From Myxocyprinus asiaticus (lineage: Eukaryota > Chordata > Actinopteri > Cypriniformes > Catostomidae): DNA of 64,000 bases. The stretch spans positions 15,146,492 through 15,210,491 of the forward strand of contig NC_059372.1 in assembly GCF_019703515.2 (NCBI RefSeq). Direction: 5' to 3'. Each line of letters starts with the position of its first letter. Positions within the stretch are counted from its first letter, which is position 1. Positions 35,451-48,000 of the stretch are shown here, piece by piece. A model generated the notes under the pieces. The model did not search any database and had not been told where the DNA came from. It was given only the letters and a program-made list of their open reading frames with translations. The translations under genes were made by a program, and so were the position numbers.

Positions 35451-38215
35451 GGCCACTTAGAGTAAATTATTGATGGATCCAGGTAAGAGCAAAGTAATGC
35501 ATATATGAAAGTTTCACAGGGTACATACTGCCCCATCTAAGCCTTGTATGTGCAGAGTAACCGATTTTGCTTTCTTGTTGGTGCTGTTGATAAAGAACTG
35601 GGGTTTGTTCGTCCTCCTCTGTTGCTCAGGAGTCTGACATGCCTGTCTCGGTGTTTGAGCACTCAACACATCATACACCTCTTTGGCAAGGTCTGTAATA
35701 TCTGTTGTCATTGCACTCCTTCAAGGGATATATATAAAAATGAAATGCAAAGGTTAGATCTAGGATCACCTACATTTGGTCCAGTTAAACCAAGTACAAA
35801 AGGGAACAAAAGCTCTTAGATTAAGACTTTTAGCTTTCAAAAACTCTTCATAAATATGAACACTAAATGTTCAATTAGGAGTCTGTCAAATGAGCAACAT
35901 CACACTAATGCCACACACCTCTTCATCAGCGACTCCAGGCTAACCATCATGCCAAGCTCATTTTTCATGGTGTTGATATTTTGGGGTGATTCAGCCAGGT
36001 ATCGCAGAGTCTGAGGAGGCATAGTACATCTGAAGGAATAGTTCACCCAAAATTGATAATTCTCTCATCATCATTTTCTTACCCTTAAGCCGTCTTAAAC
36101 TTATGACTTTCTTTCTTCTGCAGAAAACAAATGAAGATTTTATGATGCGTTTATATTCATAAAATGCAGGTCAATGTGGTCCAACACTTTCAAGCTCAAA
36201 AAAAGGACATAAAAGTAATTCATACACACATGCTCTGCGCATGCACCAAGGAGACTGCAGATTCAGAGATAAAAATAATAATCACCCAAAAATAAAAATT
36301 CTCTCATCATTTACTCACCCTCATGCAATCCCAGATGTTCATGACTTTCTTTATTCTGCAGAACACAAATTAAAATTTTTAGAAGAATCTCTCAGCTCTG
36401 TAGGTCCATGCAATGCAAGTGAATGGTGACCAAAATGTCGAAGCTCCAAAAAGCACATAAAGGGAGCATTCAAATAATCCGTAAGACTCCAGTGGTTAAA
36501 TCCATGCCCTCTGAAGCGATCTAATCAGTTTTGGGTGAGAACAGACCAAAATGTTTCTCCTTGTTCACTGTACATCTTGCCATTGCAGTCTCTGGGCATG
36601 ATCATGATTTCAAGCTTGATTACACTTCCTAGTGCTTGATGCATGCGCAGACTGTTAGATGGCACTAGGAAAAGTAATTGAGCTTGAAATCATGATTGCT
36701 AAGGAGACTACGGATGTCAAGATTTATAGAGAAGAATGTGTTACATCTTGGTCTGTTTTCACCCAAAACTGATTAAATAGCTTTAAAAGATATTGATTAC
36801 ACCACTAGAGTTTTATGGATTACTTTTATGCTGCCTTTGTGCTTTTTGAAGCTTCAAAGATCTTGTCACCATTCAATTGCATTGAATGGACCTACAGAGC
36901 TGAGATTTTCTCCTAAAAATCTTTGTTTGTGTTTTGCAGAAGAAAGCCAGTCATACACATCTGGGATTACATGATGGGGAGTAAATAATGAGAATTTGTG
37001 TTTGACCGTTATGGGGTTTTCAATGGCCAATGCTGATATCTTGAGAGCAGGATGGCCGGTACAAAGGCTGATAAACATAATGCAATTTATAGGCAGCAAA
37101 TCAGATTTATACATCATTTCTTATGTGAAACAAACACTTATTTTTTGGAATATTTCCTAAAATTTGCATAAACTTGAAAAGAAAAAACATTGAAAACAAA
37201 GTGTTGACTATCCATTGACAAATATATTGGTAGATTTTAAAACTGACCCAAGTGAAAGTTGACACTCTCGTTAATCAGCCAAGCGAACACGGTTAAAGGA
37301 ATAGTTCACCCAAAAATGAAAATTCTCTCTAGTGATAGACCGATATCGGCCGATATTTAGCCCTTTTGCGATTATCTCCACCGGCTGATAAATCGGTCTG
37401 GCCGATATATCAGTCTATCACTAGAGAGAATTTTCATTTTTGGGTGAACTACTCCTTTAACAGCCAAAAAGGAGCTACATTTTGGTCTGTTTCTCACGCA
37501 AAACTGATTGTATTGCTTCAGAAAACATTAATTAAACCACTCGAGTATGGATTACTTTTATGGAGCTTGAAAGTATTGGACCCCACTGACTTGCATTGTA
37601 TGGACAGAAACACCTTATATCTCCATCAAAACATCCTTGTTTGTGTTCTGCAGAAGAAAGAAAGTCATATGAGATGGCATAAAGGTGAGTGAGTGATGAG
37701 AGAATTATTGTTTTTGGGTGAACTACTCCCTTAATAGCAAAAAGGGGCTACATTTTGGTCTGTTTCTCACCCAAAACTGACCGTATCGCTTCAGAAGACA
37801 TTAATTAAACCACTCGAGTCGTATGGATTACATTTATGGAGCTTGAAAGTACTGGACCCCACTGAATTGCATTGTATGGATAAAAACGCTTTATAATCGT
37901 TTATATTATAATCGCTTTATTATCGTTTTTGGGTGAACTATTCCTTTAAGCTTACGGGTCAGTATACTTCTAGAAAAATGTTGGTTGAATATTCCATATA
38001 TCTAACTTTTATTTCTACGAATTGTGTGCATTGACAAGACAGTTGTAGAAACTGGAGTGTACCTGGAGAGTGGCAAAGAGCACTTTGGAGTCTTTGTGGT
38101 CTAGGAACAGCACTAGACCTGGAAGGCAGCCCTGGTCCTGAACAATAGCCTCCCGATTCTGTGGTTCTGATGCCAAGTCCCGCAGCTGTGTGACTACTGA
38201 CAAGGCGTCCATCAT
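31741..38215 (-). CDS. armc1: Armadillo repeat-containing protein 1 (ARMC1 / ARMC1-like)
   Basis: Six coding exons on the minus strand: 38215-38063, 36010-35919, 35718-35529, 35381-35265, 32240-32166 and 31932-31741. All are GT-AG, phases close, 819 nt, 272 aa (human ARMC1 is 282). The N-terminal armadillo-like region has [13 protein letters not shown] and [17 protein letters not shown], then LRYLAES and [11 protein letters not shown]. The middle carries the heavy-metal-associated-like fold signature ([30 protein letters not shown]). The tail has [11 protein letters not shown], and [10 protein letters not shown] before the final KTFYW. ARMC1 occurs in cytosol and at the mitochondrial outer membrane, where it interacts with the MIB/MICOS-linked machinery. 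Divergence from the mammalian protein suggests it may be the fish paralogue armc1l. A 5' UTR exon ending near 39898 (donor GTGAGT) probably precedes it. Introns hold a nested TTAA element and a Tc1 relic. Confidence 0.92.
32579..32613. repeat. (GA)n microsatellite
   Basis: Run of agagag about 35 bp long. Confidence 0.95.
33758..34033 (+). pseudogene. Broken THAP-domain fragment
   Basis: From the ATG at 33758 the frame gives [12 protein letters not shown], then two frame changes are needed before the clear block [16 protein letters not shown]...[14 protein letters not shown] and AVFP. THAP domains have the pattern C-x(2-4)-C, then W, then C-x2-H (here CSEH), then an AVP-like motif; the last three are visible and the first Cys pair is degraded. 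A GT donor-like site (caggtatgtg) follows at 34033. It cannot encode an intact domain as it stands. Confidence 0.6.
34107..34508 (-). pseudogene. Fragment resembling the P2X7-type intracellular zinc domain
   Basis: Minus-strand frame from ATG at 34508: [12 protein letters not shown], then [31 protein letters not shown], and later [11 protein letters not shown] and SPSVLEVFF. Fish genomes contain many genes whose products combine a PYxFEP motif, a WCxCxxC-type cysteine cluster and a C-I-T-x-H/Q-x-x-F block, as in the P2RX7 C-terminal domain. Spacing of the cysteines is abnormal and the C-terminal part drifts out of register, so it is probably a decayed capture. The frame is open upstream to 34616, inside the TIR. 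Confidence 0.45.
35410..35448. repeat. (TA)n microsatellite
   Basis: Run of atatat about 38 bp long. Confidence 0.95.
36033..36990. repeat. Partial TTAA hairpin MITEs (armc1 intron 1)
   Basis: A truncated arm begins ggaatagttcacccaaaatt at 36034. A second, longer copy (about 36276-36990) has both arms (acccaaaaataaaaattctc, catcatttactcaccctcat and inverse) around a gatttcaagcttgattacac centre. Confidence 0.75.
37297..37456. repeat. 160-bp near-perfect palindrome between TTAA sites
   Basis: TTAA lies at 37293-37296 and 37457-37460. The arms run aggaatagttcacccaaaaa, attctctctagtgatagacc and so on, and are repeated inverted on the right. The centre holds ccgatatcggccgatattta and its approximate inverse. 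It looks like a short hairpin MITE with another hairpin MITE (tagtgatagaccgatat ends) at its centre. Confidence 0.85.
37461..37948. repeat. Tandemly duplicated MITE arm
   Basis: 37461-37733 and 37734-37948 each run from gctacattttggtctgtttc through taattaaaccactcgag to tttttgggtgaact. They are direct copies of a right arm. Confidence 0.8.
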
Positions 38216-38273
38216 TTTTGTGGATATCTATTAACCATGAAAACAAATTATTAGAAACAAATCCGAATACATA

Positions 38274-39477
38274 CACTGGTAAGTTTGGAATAATGTACAG
38301 ATTTTGCTGTTTCAGAAGGATATTGGTACTTTAATTCACCAAAGTGGCATTCAACTGATCACAAAGTATAGTCAGGACATTACTGATGTAAAAAACAGCA
38401 CCATCACTATTTGAAAAAAGTAATTTTTGATCAAATGTAGACAGGCCCATTTCCAGCAGCCATCATTCAACACCTTATCCTTGAGTAATCAAGCTAAATT
38501 GCTAATTTGGTACTAGAAAATCACTTGCCATTATATCAAACACAGTTGAAAGCTATTTGGTTCATTAAATGAAGCTTAACATTGTCTTTGTGTTTGTTTT
38601 TGAGTTGCCACAGTATGCAACAGACTGTTATGTCTTAAGGTCAATATTAGGTCAAAAATTGCAAAAAAGAAACAGCTTTCTCTAGAAACTCATCAGTCAA
38701 TCACTGTTTTGAGGAATGAAGGCTATACAATGCTTAATTTCCAAAAAACTGAAGATTTCATACAAAGGTGTACACTACAGTCTTCAAAGACAAAGGACAA
38801 CTGGCTCTAACAAGGACAGAAAGAGATGTGGAATCCCAGATGTACAACTAAACAAGAGGATAAGTACATCAGAGCCTCTAGTTTGAGAAATAGACGCCTC
38901 ACATGTCCTCAGCTGACAGCTTCATTGAATTCTACCTGCTCAACACCAGTTTCATGTACAACAGTAAAGATAGGACTCAGGGGTGCAGACCTTATGGGAA
39001 GAATTGCAAAGAAAAAGCCACTTTTGAAACAGAAAAACAAAAAGAAAAGGTTAGAGTGGGCAAAGAAACACAGACATTGGACAACAGATAATTGGAAAAG
39101 AGTGTTATGGATCTTAACCCCATTGAGCTTTTGTGGGAACAGCTAGACTATAAGGTGCGTGAGAAGTGCCCGAGAAGACAGCCACATCTATGGCAAGTGC
39201 TACAGGAAGTGTGGGGTGAAAAGACACCAGAGTATCTGGACAAACTGACAGCTAGAATGTCAAGGATCTGCAAAACTGTCATTGATGCACGTGGAGGATT
39301 TTTTGATGAGAACTCTTTGAAGTAGTTTAAGAAGTTCTGAAAAAAAATTTCAAATTGTAATAGTAATTTTTCACGTTATTAATGTCCTGACTATACATTG
39401 TGATCAGTTGAATGCCACTTTGGTGAATAAAAGTACCAATTTCTTTCCATAAGAGCAAAATCTGTTGGCCACCAGTG
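38274..39477 (+). mobile_element. Tc1-type transposon relic in the 5' intron of armc1
   Basis: The ends are cactggtaagtttggaataa and, inverted, accagtg at 39477, flanked by TA (38272-38273 and 39478-39479). Subterminal blocks such as ccaaagtggcattcaactga recur inverted near 39400-39420. Transposase fragments are in two plus-strand frames: RIAKKKPLLKQKNKKKRLEW near 38990-39060, and LNPIELLWEQLDYKVREKCP from 39112. The catalytic core between them is deleted, so the element is dead. Confidence 0.88.
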
Positions 39478-39898
39478 TAAGTCCATATTCAAAACTCATA
39501 AACACTTCCTCCTATTTTTGAGTAAGCACCTTGTAATTTATATACAACACTAACACACACATGCTTATAGACATGACAACTACTGGTCTACAATAAAATA
39601 CAACTTTATATTAAAACGGGGATTAAACTACGTTATTAATAATATACACCTTCAACACTACATTCATATAACAATAAACAGAAAACAATGTAATACAGTC
39701 TTCAAGTTTTTGACAATAATCCACTTCGCTACTTGGGTTGACTTCGGACTCCAGTATTTGGGCGATTTATAGCCTTTAAAAAATAATCGGAGAACCCACT
39801 TTTATTCCTCCAATCTTATTTGTACATTCCCAACAATAAGGTTGCGGCTCATTTTGTGAAATATGTTGATTAAAACACAACATTAAACTGTACTCACC

Positions 39899-40082
39899 CC
39901 AACACAGAACACAAATTTTCCCACTGCTTCTGTTTGAACGAAATGATTGGTCGACGGCCTCTGACGACGTTTCTGATCCTTCAAACTGATTGGCTACATG
40001 TGCCTCCTCTGGTCCAATCACGAACGATCTCACTCAAACAGCTTTATTTGAGTGTACATGCGCGAAAAGCGTGACACGGAAG
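39899..40082. promoter_or_regulatory. Bidirectional promoter of armc1 (-) and mtfr2 (+)
   Basis: A compact GC-richer interval separates the probable 5' UTR exon of armc1 (donor at 39897-39898, minus) from that of mtfr2 (donor GTAAAG after 40082, plus; acceptor before 40418). It holds three CCAAT boxes (attgg at about 39945 and 39988, ccaat at about 40014), as expected for NF-Y, and gcgcgaaaa at 40060-40068, a close match to an E2F site. There is no TATA box in a convincing position. Confidence 0.6.
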
Positions 40083-40506
40083 GTAAAGCGAAAAATGTGC
40101 TTGTATTTTTATTTATTTATTTAATACTTTTTGTGATTAAAACGTTTTAATAATTTTATAATATACATGTGCATAAATTAACCAAAGATATATTGCACAG
40201 TAACGCATAGGACTGAAATACGTGTACATTGTCAAGTACTCGGTGGTAGATGTTGAATATGTGATGCTGATACAACTGTAGGCCACACTTGTTATGAGCT
40301 GTTGTCTTTAGATTCTTGAATATTTAAAATATTCAAGATTTTAAATGAAACGGTACATGTTAAAGTTGTGATTTTGTTTACAGAATTGAATGTAATGCAG
40401 TTGATTTGATCCCTCAGGTCACGTGGAGAAGACAGTTTGGTTCAGTGAGTGTTGTTAGTTGAATCTGTCTGCACTGTGGAATAACACACTACTAGAAATA
40501 CTGGCA

Positions 40507-43500
40507 ATGTCTCTGCTGGAGGACATTGCTGATCTACTGCGATGTGTCCTGGAATACTTTGGAGTACCAGCTGACATGGTAAAGAGAATTAAGATTTGGG
40601 CAAGTCAATTTGATGTGCAGATATCACATGCAAAACATTTTTTGCATATGCTCTTTACGTTCTGAGCTACAAAATACATAATTTTGCTGAGTATATCTTT
40701 GCCAACACTGATGCACTATATGTTGTTGCAGCTGGTTCCAGTATGGGACAGTACCCTGTGTGGGCAGTACCGGAGCATAATCCGTATGATTGGGACAAAC
40801 CTACTTCTCTCTCCGTACCCCAGACTGCAGTTTCAGGTATAGAAAGACTTCTAATTCTGATCCTGATGTGCACTGGTGTTACTATTGTTTTTCCTATTTA
40901 AAAACAGATATCACCTTTACCATTTGGATTTCCCAAAGGATTTTGCTATTCTGAAATCAGTGTTGACAGTCTTTGCAAATCAGATGCTTTGCTGTTAGGC
41001 ATGCAATGTTTTTAAGATTAAAGGGATAGTTCACCCGAACATGAAAATTCTCTCATCAGTTACTCACCCTCATGCCATCCCAGATGTGTATGACTGACTT
41101 ACTACTGCGAAACACAAACGAAGATTTTTAGAAGAATATCTTAGCTCTGTAGGTCAATACAATGCAAGTGAATGGTGACCAGAACTTTGAAGGTGCAAAA
41201 GGCAGCATAAAAGTAATCCATAAGACTCCAGTGGTTAAATCCATATCTTCAGAAGCAATATGATAAGTTTGGGTGAGAAACAGATCAATTTAAGTTATTT
41301 TTTTACTATAAATTCTCCTCCCTAAATGTGAATCGCCAAAAATCAAAATAAGGTGAAAGTGAAGATTTATAGTAAAAAAGGACGTAAATGTTTTTCTGTT
41401 TCTTACCCAGACCTATCATAATCGCTTCCGGAAATATGGATTTAACCACTAGAGTCGTATGGATTGCTTTTATGCTTCCTTTATATGGTTTTTGGAACCC
41501 TTAAGTTCGGGCCACCATTCACTTGCATTTTATGGACCTATAGAGCTGAAATATATTTCTAAAACTCTTAGTTTGTGTTCAGCATAAGAAAGAATACTGG
41601 GATGGCATTGAGGGTAGTAAATGATGAATTTTCATTTTTGGGTGAACTATCCCTTTAAAAGCTTTTCACACACATTGCATGCTTGCATTCACAACATGTA
41701 TGCATTATCTTAATTTAGAATATTAATAAGCATTTGGGAAGCACTTTAAAGTTTCTTTGTACGTAGCACGTACAATGTTTACAAGATGAACTCGAAAAAC
41801 TGTCTAAAGTGCTCCATCAATAATAAGCTCCGACTCTCTGTTTCCAGATTCCCCTGCAAACACTTAGTAGACATGGCCATATTGATGTCTCAGTGGACAC
41901 TCCAGTTATTCCTACATTAGCTGATGTGTTGTGGCTGGTGGAAGATGAAGGAGACAGTCACACTAAATTCAGGTATTCAGACATTAAAAACTGTCAGAGT
42001 ACAATTTTAAAAATAGATCTGGAAGTCTACTGTTCTAAATATAGTTCCGGGGCCGTATTACATACACATCGTAAGATCCAAAATGATAGTAATCATGGTG
42101 ATTTCAGTTAAGATATAATTTAGAGCTCTGAACTTGTTAGTTCTTAATGTAATATGTTTCTGTAATATGGCCCTGGGTACTTAACAGGGTGTGTACATAA
42201 TTTTTGTGTTCAAATGTTTTGTTTTGTAATTTGTTTATGTTTATAACAGGAATGTTATCCCACTGAGGAAACACTGTGTACCGCAAGGTTTTGAGATTCC
42301 CTCAATGGGGTCTGAAGGCCAAATATCTGTGTCCGTGCATGCACAGAGAGGAGGCAGGCTGCTAGGGCAGGGCACCCAGCCAGAGGCCCTGCAGAAGATC
42401 TCAGCTCTGGAAGAGGAACTCCAAAGACTACGGGCACAGATTGCTATGATAGTCACAGCTCCAGCAGGTACCATACGTAGTCAGTCTGGCAATGCTGTAA
42501 GGTTGTTTGTGATGCTGCAGAGACCTCTAGTAATAGACACGCTCTTTGTAGGGATCTGCTTTTTTAGCTCCAAACCCAATTCACAAAGATCAGATTGTAT
42601 TTTAAGTATACATGGTTTATACTGTACTGTTACATACTGTAACTACATACTGTCCAAAATAACCATTTATTGAAACGAAGCTGCAAAAACAACTCATTCT
42701 GAAATTCTCAGGTTTCTGACATCTGACACCCTCATTTACATGGTGATAATGCCTGTTCAATGTTCAGAAAATTGCACAGTTACAGCGAGGTAAAAAAAAA
42801 GTCGAATATATTATTTTTACACATGGATCACAATGCAGGTTGCGTTTCTTAAAGGAATATTCCAGGCTCAAGACAAGTTAAGCTCAGTCGACAGCATTTG
42901 TAGCATAATGTTGATTAACAAAAAAAATTATTTTGACTCTTTTCTCAAAAAATGTAGGTTCCAGTGAGGCACTTACAATGGAAGTGAATGGGGCCAATTT
43001 TTGGAGGGTTTAAACACAGAAATGTGAAGCGTATAATTTTATAAAAGCACTTAGATTAATTCTTCTGTTAAAACTCATGTATTATTTGAGCTGTAAAGTT
43101 AAGTCGTCGTTTTTACAGTGGTTTTAGTGTTCAAGGCATAACGTCTTCGTCATTCCAACAAAATGTTAAAATTGGATATAACTTAACACAGAAAAGGTCA
43201 GTAAGTGATTTTATCACACTAAAATCATGTTAACGCGTATTATGTCTTGTGGCTATACTTTTAAAACGGAGTATTTTAACGTTTACAGATTGGCCACATT
43301 CACTTCCATTGTAAGTGATGCACTGGAACCCAGATTTTTGCTTTTTTAAAGAACATGAGAGACGAGTCTAAATTATTTTTTGTGGTAATCAACATTATGC
43401 CACAAATGCTGTCGATTGAGCCCAACTTGTATTGAACCCGGAATATTCCTTTAAAGGCACAGCAACAAAAATAGCATGTTTCTTATTTTAAAGTTCAGAG

Positions 43501-44956
43501 AGATGGTGACAGTGGTTATAATGAGTGTTTTTGGGGCAATAATAAAAAATAATGATATGACCCCTATTATTCTTCATTTTCTGATACCTCTTTTGCTGTA
43601 TATCTGTTGCTCATCTGTTGTCTCCATGGCCTTCCAGGTGATCCTGCCACTCCATGTTCTACTTCTCTTCTAACTCCTGTCCTCACTTCTACTCCCATCT
43701 GTGTTCCGCACTCTTGGACACTCTTACCCATTCCCATACCCATTTTTTCCCCCACATTTTAAAACAAAAGTAAAATCATATAAACTATACAAAATAACAC
43801 AAAATTAAGTATGGGAATTATGTAGTGATTATGTAGTGTATCTTTGCATAGATTACAGCTCTGTGCACCTATCTACCTGGGATGCTTTTTAATCAGTATT
43901 GAAAGATTTCCCATATATGCTAGGCACTAACTGTTTTTCCTTCAGTCTCTGAAGAAGTGTGTAATTTCTGCACCACCAATTGGAATTGTACAAATAAACA
44001 TTATTTCAAGGAAATCAATCTATGAATGTCTTACTTATGGTTGTTTTTTCATATTAAAGGGATAGTTCACCCAAAAATGAAAATTCTCTCATCATTTACT
44101 CACTGTCATGTCATCCCAGATGTGTATGACTTTCTTTCTTCTGCTGAACAGAAACAAACATTTTTAGGAGAATATCTCAGCTTTGTAGGTCAATACAAAG
44201 CAAGTGAATGGTGGCCAGAACTTTGAAGCGTTAAAAATTACATAAAGCATAAACGTAATCCATATGACTCCAGTGGTTAATTCCTTGTCTTTACAAGCGA
44301 TATGATAAGTGTGGGTGAGAAACAGATCAATATTTAAGTCCTTTTTTACTATAAATTCTCCTTCCTAAATGCGAATTGCCAAAAATCAAAATAAGGTGAA
44401 AGTGAATTTATAGTAAAATAAAAACATATTGATCTTTTTCTCACCCACACTTATCATATCACTTCTGAAGACATGGATTAAACCACTGGAGTCTTATGGA
44501 TTACTTTTATGCTGCTTTTATACTGTATGCTTTTTGGACCTTCAAAGTTCTAGTCACTATTCACTTGCATTAAATGCACATACAGAGCTGAAATATTCTT
44601 CTAAAAATCTCCATTTGTGTTCTGCAGAAGAAAGAAAGTCTGGGATGGCATGAGTGAGTAAATGATGAGAGAGTTTTCATTTTTAATCAGTCAATGTAAT
44701 TAGTAAAATACTAGTGGAATGTATTTTAACAGAAAAAGTACATAAAGTACTTTTTTAGTGTCTTTAATTTATATCTATCTACAAACCTAATTATAAGAAT
44801 TTAAGCATAAGCTTTAAAATAAGAATCAAGATCACATTTTTAAGATAATGAGAAAAATAAAGTGTGGCCAGACTTTTGACTGGTATTGTTTTATAAAATG
44901 CTTTTTGTGAATGCAATACTGAACTGAGCATTTTGACATAAGCTGCAGAAAAATCA

Positions 44957-45010
<54 letters not shown>

Positions 45011-48000
45011 CGTGCTTTTAGGTCTCCAGGTGGAACTCCAGTAAGGAGACGGAGAAGTAAAGGCATAGCATGTTCTTCTGACCCCGCAGCTCTCATCGCT
45101 GAAGCACTGAAACGAAAGTTTGCACACAGACAGAGAGAAGATTCATTTGGTAAAGAGAACTGCTCGGCTGAACCCTCTCCGTTCAGCAGCCCAGACACAC
45201 CCAAAGTAGGTCCCCTCTTTTTCCATTGCTCACTATTTACACACTGCCAAAATATTTCTAACCAGTAGGAATGTGCATTTTGGTCATTTTGACTGTTCGA
45301 GGACAGAGGAATAGCGAGAAATGTTGCAATGTAGTGATTTCCGTCTGCACTATTTTATTGGTTTGTCTACAGTAAGTGCAGTTGTGCTCAAAAGTTTGAA
45401 TACCCTTGGAGAATTGGTAATATATGTACCATTTTTAAAGAAAACATGAGTGAACAGGCAAAACACATTTCTTTTATTTCTTATGGGATTCATATTCAAC
45501 TGTAGGTTATAACAGAATGGCACAATCATAAAACAAAACATGGCAACAAAGAAAAAAATGAAATGACCCCTGTTCAAAAGTCTGGATACCCTTAGTTCTA
45601 GAGTGGCTTGATGATATTAAGGTCAGGAGACTGTGATTTCCACTCCAGAACCTTCACCTTTTTCTGCTGTAACCACTGGAGGGTTAACTTGGTCTTGTGC
45701 TTAGGGTCATTGTCGTGCTGGAAAGTCCAAGAGTGTCCCATGCGCAGCTTTCGTGCAGAAGAATGCAAATTGTCTGCTAGTATTGTCTGATAACATGCTG
45801 CCATCAATTTTCACAAGATTCCCCATGCCTTTAGAGCTCACACACCCCCAAAACATCAGTGAGCCACCACCATGCTTCACAGTGGGGATGGTATTCTTTT
45901 CACTATAGGCCTTGTTGACCCCTCTCCAAACATAGCGCTTATGGTTGTGACCATAAAGCTCTATTTTGGTCTTGTCACTCCAAGGACGTGTCAAGGTGTT
46001 GTTGGGCATATTGTAACCGGGCTTTTTTGTGGCATTGGCGCAGTAAAGGCTTCTTTCTGGCAGCTCGACCATGCAGCTCATTTTTGTTCAAGTATCGTCG
46101 TATTGTGCTCCTTGAAACATCCACACCGTCTTTTTCCAGAGCAGCCTGTATTTCTCCTGAGGTTACCTGTGGGTTTTTCTTTGTATCCTGAACAATTCTT
46201 CTGGCAGTTGTGGCTGAAATCTTTCTTGGTCTACCTGACCTTGGCTTGGTATCAAGAGATCCCCAAATTTTCCACTTCTTAATAAGTGATTGAACAGTAC
46301 TGACTGGCATTTTCAAGGCTTTGGATATCTTTTTATATCCTTTTCCATCTTTATAAAGTTCCATTACCTTGTTACACAGGTCTTTTGACAGTTCTTTTCT
46401 GGTCCCCATGGCTCAGTATCTAGCCTGCTCAGTGCATCCACGTGAGAGCTAACAAACTCATTGACTATTTATACACCGACACTAATTGGAATTTAAAAAG
46501 CCACAGGTGTGGGGAAATTAACCTTTAATTGCCATTTTAACCTATGTGTGTCACCTTGTGGATCTGTAACAAGGCCAAACATTCATGGGTATGTAAACTT
46601 TTGATCAGGGCCATTTGGGTGATTTCTGTTATCATTATGATTTAAAAAGGAGCCAGACAACTATGTGATAATAAATGGCTTCATATGATCACTATCCTTA
46701 AATAAAAGACAGTTGTTTTTTTTGCATAAACAGTCAAATTTTCAATGCCAAAATGTCACAATTTCTGCCAGGGTATGCAAATTTTTGAGCACAACAGTAT
46801 ATGTAAGTCAAATAGACATTTTTGGAGGTTACATCATGTTGTTTTCAGCATCTTGTGCTGTGTGATGTTTTTGCGATAAGGCTACGAAAATTAAAACTCT
46901 GTATTTTTTAGCCTGTTGACGATATTTGATATATACAAGACGAACAGTCTTGTTGTGTGTACACTGCTGTGACAGGCCCAGACTAGTCCCAGAGGCGACG
47001 ACAGTTTTCAAAACAGCTTGATATCTAGACGTCTTGTCGTCAGGTGTGCGACAAGCAAGAGACAGACAATGAGCCAAAGCCAATTAAATATAGAGAGAGC
47101 GCAAGAGGAGGGCAAGTTATTAGGAAGCAGAAGACCACAAATAAAAGAGAACTTCTCCCACATCTCCCTACCCACTGTCTTTATTATTTTCAGCTGTTTT
47201 TATTATTTTTTCCTTTGCAAATTAGCGCAAATACACGTAAAAATGGGCGCGAGACGTTCTTTCATGTTTGTTTGTTTGTTGTTTGTTTTACAAGAATAAA
47301 CTGCACGAGTTTGTGAATGTATTTGATAAATTTTAAGATGCATTTGGGTGATCCCTTTGAAACGGGATGATGCGAAAGGCAGCTGTAACGGCCAGTTTTT
47401 CGCCGATTACGTGCAGAAGGGAAATAAGCGTACGATCGGAAAATGTAAAAAAACGTATGTATGAACATGCACAATAGAGACACAGAAAAGTTACAGGTAC
47501 TACACTAAAATAATTCAGATTTCTGCTCTAAATGGTATGTGTGCTTATAATTAAGAGAAACTGTGCGCCATTTTTTTGCACTTTCTTTCTCATCTTTTAC
47601 TTCTTTGCACTTTATTATCATCCAGCAAAACACAAATGTAATTATCGATGAATGTCCTCAAGAAATCGGAACACAAGTGGTCAAAAGAGACAACCAGGTA
47701 TAACGGTGATGTCTCGCTTGTACATTTGTGATCAGACCACCCAAAACACATCTTAATACCAGGTGTACACATGGCCTGAGTCGGGGACGAATGGTCATGT
47801 AGTTGATACACTGAAGTCCTGAAGTGTTCGCACCAGCATGACGAAAAGCAGGACTGTGAGTCACAGGGTGCCGATTTCAAGTGGTGTAGTGTGCACTTGG
47901 CTTTATATGCAATGATGTATAGTAGCTTAATAAAAAGCTTATTAACCTTCATATATTTTTAATAAAATATTTTTTGTGAATGGGACTTTAGTGTATCAAC

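Noticed and set aside
39776..40033. An 85-codon minus-strand frame with CVLC/CWEC motifs at the armc1 5' end
   Set aside because: It overlaps the bidirectional promoter and 5' UTR exon and does not splice in frame to the conserved armc1 start; the zinc-finger look is likely chance.
44791..45268. Frames of 100-137 codons on both strands including runs of CV or HT
   Set aside because: They are created by the (TG)n microsatellite; only the part after 45022 in the SPGG frame is coding.
45872..46282. A 136-codon plus-strand frame
   Set aside because: Antisense to the Tc1-like transposase.
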